Origin: Phoronis australis
Taxonomy: Eukaryota > Phoronida > Phoronidae
NCBI GenBank assembly: GCA_002633005.1
Contig: NMRA01000247.1
Location: 131,401-195,400 of the forward strand
DNA length: 64,000 nt
Reading direction: 5' to 3'
Shown here: one piece after another, positions 11,000-64,000 of the stretch
Position numbering within the stretch: position 1 is the stretch's first letter
Layout: each line of letters begins with the position of its first letter
The notes under the pieces: generated by a model
What the model saw: only the letters and a program-made list of their open reading frames with translations
Told to the model about the DNA's origin: nothing
Databases searched by the model: none
Position numbers and translations under genes: made by a program

Positions 11000-12420
11000 T
11001 AGATTTTCATTGACCAAAGTTGAGGTCTGGGCCTACTTTTCCATTATAACGTGAAAATGCTCGGCGGGGTATTCTCAGTGCAAGAAAACACGGTGGCTGA
11101 ATATCTGGTTTTTGAGCACGACTGCCTCACTCACTGAGTTTAAAAGAAAGGAAACGCACACACGTGTACACGCATGGCTGTCAATCCACCAATCCACGAT
11201 CACAGTGGACACTGGATGAACAACATATTCATATTTGACGATCACTTTCAATTCAAAATTTTAAAACGCCTACACTTCTACCGTACTATGCTTCCAATTA
11301 AACCAAAATAGCAGATTAACAAATTTCAGTTTTCTGCTGTTCCCTTTGGTTTCTTGGCCGAGTTTAAGGCATTCACGCCACAATATTTTTTTTTGGGAGC
11401 TCTCTCGTTGCTATCATGCATCTTACTTAGGTCGTACGGGCTAGACTTAGTGCTTAGACCGGTATAGACATTCATTTCTAGACACCCTTTGGTCAGTGTA
11501 GCCACCACGCGCGTAAAAGCCTCCTCTTACCGTATGCGCGATCCTGTCATCTACACAAACTGCGGCACTCGGGCGAATTTGGTCGAGTACGGTCCGATGC
11601 CACGCGAAGCGCTTTCTCGGAATCAGGCGACAAATTGATCTATTTGTTACTTAGTAACTTCAGTGTCATTGTACTTATAGTAGCACCAGCAGCAGTGCAA
11701 CAATTTTGTTGTTGTATGGAGTTCTCTGTAGGCTCGGTTTATGAGAAAGATGTAGATTGTCCAAAACTGATCAATTTCCCCAAATTTGCCATAATCATTG
11801 TGTGAAATGACGCGGAAACTAAAGTTAATAGCGCGCTGGCGCGCATACCGTCATGCAGCGCAGAGACGACAGTAATTAAAGACGGCATTTCGATTATTCC
11901 TTGTTTTAGCAGTTGCATCAAATGACTCGTCCGAAGACAGAGGGGTGCTGATGACTGATAAATTAGGACAACAAAAAATCGAAATTCGTGCAAACACAAT
12001 GTGCTATCGCTCGATTTAGGTTTTGTTTTTGACAGGTCAGTGAACGGAGTATTCGCTGTTCGCATAGACTTGTCAGGTCACTCCAACCCGGCTCAGGCGC
12101 GATGTTTCTGGTTTTCACGCCCTGACGAAAACTTGCGGACAAAAATCTCTCATTTGTGTGGTGACATGTCATATATCGTATGCCTACGGACTCATAAGTA
12201 GTGTCAAGCGGTGTCCCTGCCCGGCCGCGGCCTTTTTGTAAGACTGGTCTTGCCACCTTGTGACTGGTAAAGAAAAATCAAATCACTTCCGGTTAACTGG
12301 GTTTATTTTTAGACGAGTCGGGTCGAGGACGAATTTCCGACCACTTCGAGCGAAATGGGCTAGAGAAGATCGTGTGTGATATTACTGTCTATCTTGTCTT
12401 CCGATTTATTGGTGCTTTAA
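11000..12420. other. Upstream region and presumed 5' UTR/promoter of the DAPK gene
   Basis: Richer in CpG than the rest of the window, especially around 11500-11640 and 12200-12360, which fits a promoter-proximal region. No TATA box could be placed with confidence and the transcription start is not determinable. An in-frame TAA (12418-12420) directly precedes the DAPK ATG, so translation cannot begin further upstream in that frame without splicing. Confidence 0.4.
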
Positions 12421-58739
<46,319 letters not shown>

Positions 58740-58919
58740 GTAACTAAAAGATGTTTGTTCAAAATAGCTAGGGATGATAAAGTAGTCTAACGATAGAGAT
58801 TACAATCAACATCTGTAATGGGTGTTGTCAGCAAGCATTGGTTCTAAGTTGCTTTACTTGTCTTATTGTGCAATGGCCTTTTCAGAACTTTTGGGATAAC
58901 CATGTTTTCAGATGTCTAC

Positions 58920-59330
58920 AAAACTAATTGGCGGATTTCAATGGAACTTGACACACATGTATGTCAAGTTCTGACACCGGGCGGATTCGGTCACTGCAGC
59001 AATCCATAGTAGCCATTTTGTTCTGCTGTCCTGTTGTCCATTTGTTTGCTGGATATCTCAATAACCCCTGGTTTTATTTTACTGAGTTCATGGGACATCA
59101 CTAGGACGATGCATGGCCCTTTCCAATCTGCCCCTACCCGGAAGATAGGAGTGGGGCTTTTCAGTATTTTTAAGGAAGAGCATTTCTGGATGATATCTAG
59201 GGATCCGATTGATGGATTTCAATGAAACTTGATACAGACGTATGTTACGGCATTGCAGTGGTTGCTTTTTGGTTGGATTTGACTGCTGCAACATTCCGTA
59301 GTGTCTGTTCTACTTTAGAGAAAACGACAG
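58920..59330. repeat. Two diverged direct units of an interspersed repeat
   Basis: GGCGGATTTCAATGGAACTT (58930) and TGATGGATTTCAATGAAACTT (59210) each run on through GACACA/GATACAGACGTATG and a CACTGCAG/TGACTGCTG stretch to CAT..GTAG.G. The period is about 282 bp. Related to the repeat before the gap. Confidence 0.6.
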
Positions 59331-59383
59331 CTACTGGTTTGGGCAGATTACAACAATTACTGTTCTCATAATGTCATTTTGTA

Positions 59384-59612
59384 GAGGAGGCAGTGTGGCC
59401 TGGTTGATAAGTGATCGCGTTTCTTTACTCGAGGTCGTGGGTTCGAGTTCCACCAGATCACACTGCTAAACCCTTGAGCCAGGTTTCTAGCTCCTCAGCT
59501 CGGTTTTAACCAAAAATGAATAAAGCATAACAATAGTTCCAGGTGATCAGTGCAATGGGCCCACATGCGAGGCCTGCACACGTCTGGTATGTGTATTAGA
59601 CCGCCTGCAATT
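59384..59612 (+). repeat. tRNA-derived SINE, family B, copy 2
   Basis: Head GAGGAGGCAGTGTGGCCTGG, box A-like TGGTTGATAAGTG, box B GGTTCGAGTTCC near 59440-59451, then a non-tRNA body (CTTGAGCCAGGTTTCTAGC) and a tail ending at GCAATT. The same family as 19676-19926, in the opposite orientation. Confidence 0.85.
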
Positions 59613-59809
59613 GTTTTTTTTGTGTTTTTTTTAATGTCATTTTGTGTCTATCTTAAGTTTGTTTCTGCTACCAAAAGAAGTAGACTATTCCTGCTAATTT
59701 GGGAATGACAATTGTTTTTTTTGTGTTTTTTTTAATGTCATTTTGTGTCTATCTTAAGTTTGTTTCTGCTACCAAAAGAAGTAGACTATTCCTGCTAATT
59801 TGGGAATGA
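59608..59809. repeat. 101-bp tandem duplication, apparently perfect
   Basis: CAATTGTTTTTTTTGTG... to GGGAATGA appears twice, at 59608 and 59709, with no difference seen. It begins at the tail of the SINE. Perfect identity suggests either a very recent duplication or an assembly or slippage artefact. Confidence 0.9.
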
Positions 59810-59810
59810 C

Positions 59811-61330
59811 TAGTGCTAGATCCCTTTATCACATGTTTTATTCTTATGTGGCAAATGTTGAAAAGCTGTCATTTTCTTAATGTGCAAGTACATTATTTAT
59901 TTTTCCTGAATTACTTGAATTGCCTTCTGCGAGTGGGTTCACAGAAGACATTGAGCACAAATCCTCTCATTTTATATATTCGTAGCACAGGCTTTCCAAA
60001 CAATGTGTATTATTAGTACCTGGTAGGTATACCACTGTGTCCAATAACTGGAAGATCATGTATTTTTACATATGAAAGTATAAAAATCACACGTCGGTCA
60101 GAAACTTTTATATATTTTCATAGTGGTTAGCCTTATGAGTAGTGAACCCAGGGAATTTTTGAACCTTCAGAGTAGTGGGCTGTTCCTACATTCATGATGA
60201 GTCAGATCACTTTGTGCTGGCTGCGTGAGTGCGACATATTCACAATTTCAACGTAATGATGATCATATTAAATACAACTATTCAAAGATATAGATATAAA
60301 TTTGGACAAAAGATAGCCAATCAAATCTGTAAGATAGAACTAATTAATGTAAATTAAAAACAACCAAACAAAATAACATCTTATTTTTATGGTCATGTGA
60401 TGTCAATAGGTTTTTAAGAACACCATGGCTTGCATTCTGAAATTGTTTGTGAAGAAGGAAATCATATGAAGGATTGTGAAATATATTGGAATAGTCAATG
60501 ATTTTCTGATGTTGGCTGACGTACCTAATGAGTACGGCTTGTAGTTTCATAACAGAAAAGAGGAAATGTTATACCACTTTGAGAAAAGGTGGTTTAGTCA
60601 AAATTGTCAATAGATATTTTTCAAAAAGCGACTAAAACAATCCCTGATGAGCCATTTTTAAGTGGCGAACAATGTCTGGTACTTTGTAAATTCTCCAGTT
60701 TGGGACAGTGAAAATTAAAATTATTTTGCTTTGAGGTCGGAGCTTATACTAAATTTTAGAAATATGCAATGTCAGACATCCCTAATTTTAAGAACTACAA
60801 CCAATGACAATGCTGCATATTATCAAAACATTGCACTGGCGGCTATTTTTTCACTTTTAAGAACATCCAAGTCTATTTTCTGTTAACACAAAATGCAATT
60901 TCCTAGAAATATGATAGCTCGAAATTGCTTATGTCTCAATCTTTAGAATCACGAAGATTCAATTTCATCTTTTTCATAACTTGCAGCGAAGTAATTAGTC
61001 TTAGAATTGTGGAAAAGAGACAATGTTTACAATCATTTTATGTAAAATTAGTGAAGAATTTTCGCACGTTTTTGATGACTGCCAATCAGAAATTAACTCC
61101 TATTTTGTGATCAAATTTTGAAAGAAGAATTCGAAGCAAAATTTTTGCGAATGCATTGCCATTTTGCTATTGACAATTTTTTCCTTCTAGTTTTCAACTA
61201 AAAAATCGAAATACCGATCCTTATATGCTGGCGCATGTTAGTGATAAACTGAACTGTGCATAAATGAAAATAACAACAAAAAAAAATGTGGGTTAGTGCC
61301 AGTATAAAAACGAGTTTTATTGTTTACTGA
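59811..61330. other. Intronic AT-rich DNA, nothing recognised
   Basis: Contains one phrase related to the 7449 tandem repeat (GAACCTTCAGAGTAGTGGG near 60160). No exon of the kinase gene or other gene was recognised. Confidence 0.4.
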
Positions 61331-61630
61331 GTAAGGTTGATGTTTGAGATGTGACATGTGAACATCTCTATTGTTTCTGATGAGATGGCATGTTGTGGGA
61401 GTCTATTCCAGTGTAAAATACTAGATGGGAAGAAAGAGTGGTAGTATGCTGTGCGAATGTATGTTCTCTCAAAAGTATGAAAGTGGGAATTACATGGTCT
61501 AGAAATATGTAGGGGTGGCAGGTATGTGTGGGGAATGACAACCAGGCTGTGAATGGTCTTGTACATGAGGAACAGTTTATTCTGAACAAGTCTTTCTTGA
61601 AGAGTGGGCCGTTTGAGAGTGGGAAGTATG
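61330..61630 (-). pseudogene. LINE open reading frame C-terminal fragment (CR1/L2-type)
   Basis: The minus strand reads TLKRPTLQERLVQNKLFLMY, then KTIHSLVVIP, HTFERTYIRTAYYHSFFPSS and ILHWNRLPQHAI. The order (R)LxxLYKxxHxLV ... FFPxxIxxWNxLP is the conserved C-terminal tail found after the RT in many CR1/L2/Jockey-type LINEs. A one-base shift near 61560 separates the two halves. Different family from the LINE at 2265 and 53210. Confidence 0.7.
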
Positions 61631-61639
61631 CAATAAATT

Positions 61640-63100
61640 CTAATTCTAACTTAAAATTAACAATAGCCAATGACAATAGATTTGAGATTTAGGAAACATT
61701 CCTTTTCTAGCTTTTTTATGTTCTATCGTTAGGGGTGATTTCACTCACTAGTAAGTTGAAGGCAACATGCCTGGCATTGATTAATGAATAGATCTAACTA
61801 CTTCATTGCTTGACTGCCTTCATAATGGTAATTTTAAGTTTTAATTGTAACAGTCTCAATATCTGCCAAAATATATTCGCTAATACCCGGATTATTTCCA
61901 CTTCACTTTGTAGAATCCATTCTAAGTTCAGTAGTGTTGGTCTCATAAGGCGTGGAAATGTTTGGAAATTAAGCACCCCTTGAATCTTTGCGTTTTGCGA
62001 TGCACGCGGTGGGAGCTGATCAGCGCTTATGTTATGCCTGGAATCTGCTAATCAATATTGGGTCATGCAGCATTCAGTGCTCATTGCACAGAAAATCTGG
62101 ACTACCATTTGTCTAAAGGAATCAATGCCTACATCCTTCCTCCTCTGTTGCGTTGCATTGTTCCTATGTTCTCTGTAAATTAGCTTGTTTAATTTGTTTA
62201 CATTTCGTTGATGCTAAGCTGGTAAACCAAATAAAGCTGTGATTACCAATTATAAAGCTTGTTAAATAAGGCTAACATTTTGCTGGTGGCATTTTCCATC
62301 TGCATGGATGAAAAGCTGTTCTTTGAGTGCATTGCATGGTTTGATTGGTAGGCCTTGTTAAGTGATGAATTAATTTGACTAATGATTTCAAATTGTTCAG
62401 TAATTAAAATTATTGAAGGACTTGCTTCTCAATCTCCAAAGCATTACTCAAGTTTTAAATATACTGCACTTTTCTGCAGTTTTATTTATGGTTTCTAGAT
62501 GTTACATATTCTGAACGGTTAGTGTTATGTTTGTCAATGTTGTGTCTGCTATGCTTCCTCGCTACTTTGTCTGCTGTCACCTGCAACATGCGTCATGGGG
62601 CCTCTCATAGTCGTTCACAAGTGCAAATTTTAACTTTTCAGTCCACATTGTTGCTCGCCTGAAATTCGCTTACGTGAAGGAGGTGCTTTATGTATAGTTA
62701 CTTTGGGAGATCTTTGAGAATCGGTTCTGTTTGTTACATTAAAATAGGCTAGATTAAAGTAAAATTCACAAACTAAGTAGCATAGACTTTGGCAGCTGTA
62801 TTGTGTTCATACTCACTTTATACATCTAGTAGGTGGCTTCATTCACATTTCTAGCCCAGTGTCTCTCACTGAAAGCCTTGTTTCTTGCCGTGGCATGTGC
62901 TGTTGCTATCTACAGTAATGCTGTTAAGAACATTCACTTTTGATGTAGTGGAGGTCTTCATTCCTCTTGCCTCTTTGAAAGAATTCTATTGAAATTCACC
63001 CATCCGCCGTTACTTAAAATAAAGGTTGGAACGTCATGCAAACAAATTGTGAAAATATATTTTACCCCAATCCAAGTTTTATTTGGCAGAAGTCATGGTT
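61640..63100. other. Intronic DNA, nothing recognised
   Basis: No coding block, RNA gene or paired transposon end was recognised. Around 61930-62030 there is a GC-richer patch (GTGTTGGTCTCATAAGGCGTGG ... GCGATGCACGCGGTGGGAGC) without a family assignment. Confidence 0.35.
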
Positions 63101-63114
63101 CTTTTGATTTATAC

Positions 63115-63310
63115 AGTAAAATCCCACGAATTCAGGACTAAAAAATGCTAAAAGAGCACTTTTTCATTTTGAAGGTCTTCTAACAAATTTTCAAAATATT
63201 GCCAGTTGCTTGATTATTGCAAAGCATCATTTTGGTACTTTGCGTCATTTATAAGAAAATGAGGAAATAAAGTTTCACGCATCCATCATCTGCGTCCTAA
63301 ATTGGAAAGA
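63115..63310 (-). repeat. Dispersed repeat family A, inverted copy
   Basis: On the minus strand it shows the same order of phrases as the copies at 15661 and 20391 (CCAATTTAGGACGCAG, TATAAATGACGCAAAGTACCAAAATGATGCTTTGC, then TTGAAAATTTG), with considerable divergence. Confidence 0.45.
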
Positions 63311-64000
63311 CTTTGTCATACTGTTTAACAAAACACCTGCTTTGCTTCTGCCTTAATTCCTCTATACCACCATGACTCAAGTGTGCCACTGAATTTATTA
63401 TACTATGATTGGATGTTTGGCCATTACTGTCATTTCAGCCCTCATCATTAAATTCCTTATACCTCTGTAACGTTTTAGAGAGTCACACATGATTTTCAGG
63501 AACAACTGGTAGTAAATGCTTTCTTGTCTGCTGCTTTATTGAGCTCCTGTGTGATAAATTCTGCAGAAATTCTGGAAGTCTGCCGTACTTGTTATTGGAA
63601 TCCAGGAAAATTGAAAATCATTATTTGGCATTCTGAATGCCTGCGTTTTAAAGCTCTCCTGATAGTATCCAACCATTTTTAAGGTAAGATCATTTTAGAT
63701 ACAAAATCACAATGCTGCTGACTACGATTTGGATTTAATTTTTCTACATCTAGCAAGAAATCAGAACACTGGATTATTGTTGAGAATTTCATGGGATCGT
63801 GTTGAGAAAGATATTCCAACAGTTTTCTCTTGTTTAATAAACAGCAGACCGACTCTTCTGTTCAACTCTAGGTAAATCTAGTTGTGGTTCTTATCAGTGA
63901 GCATCTGTGCATGCTAACCTATTATAGAATTGTAGAAAAAATATTTTTATTTTTATTTGTATTTGTTTCATAGGTCGTCATCCTTTTTAAACCATAAACT
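63311..64000. other. Right end of window, nothing supported
   Basis: Still within the expected intron after exon 9. One acceptor-donor pair around 63843-63871 was considered and rejected as a kinase exon. Confidence 0.35.

Noticed and set aside
63843-63871. Possible small DAPK exon with AG acceptor and GTAAAT donor
   Set aside because: In the phase required after exon 9 its last codon would be TAG, and the sequence does not resemble the DAPK region after the calmodulin segment.

Overview
This is animal (metazoan) genomic DNA: AT-rich, gene-poor, with GT-AG introns, short exons, and many eukaryotic transposons (LINE, SINE, Penelope-like, Kolobok, hAT-like and pogo-like elements). The gene content and repeats would fit a highly heterozygous marine invertebrate such as a lancelet, hemichordate or echinoderm, but nothing here fixes the species. 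One assembly gap (263 N) lies at 46988-47250.

Two host genes are supported. On the minus strand at 1138-1236 is a signal-peptide exon that looks like exon 1 of an ER cyclophilin (PPIB type); the rest of that gene would lie beyond the left edge. On the plus strand from 12421 is the 5' part of a death-associated protein kinase (DAPK) gene. Nine exons join in phase to 336 codons covering the whole kinase domain and the calmodulin-binding autoregulatory segment. The gene probably continues past the right edge, because no stop or later exon was found.

Layout: 1-1100 repeat debris and a tRNA-derived SINE; 1138-1320 cyclophilin exon and its upstream region; 2265-4390 a minus-strand LINE; 5.3-7.5 kb simple and minisatellite repeats; 7612-10993 an unclassified TIR transposon; 12421 DAPK exon 1; 12.5-29.1 kb intron 1, holding a hAT-like MITE, a Penelope fragment, a SINE and a decayed THAP-bearing transposon; 29.1-41 kb exons 2-6 with a palindromic Kolobok derivative; 41.4-49.9 kb a duplicated block carrying exons 7 and 8 twice around the gap, one copy interrupted by a Kolobok element and the other showing the empty TTAA site; 50.4-52.8 kb a pogo-like element; 53.2-55.1 kb a second copy of the same LINE; 58638 exon 9; then repeats to the end.

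The strongest second-look items are the 21-bp tandem array that repeats the exon 3 splice donor in frame inside the kinase catalytic loop; the duplicated exon pair, whose phases forbid joint use; and the Kolobok remnant, which holds the 5' parts of two convergent genes (a THAP transposase and a P2X7-ballast-like protein).
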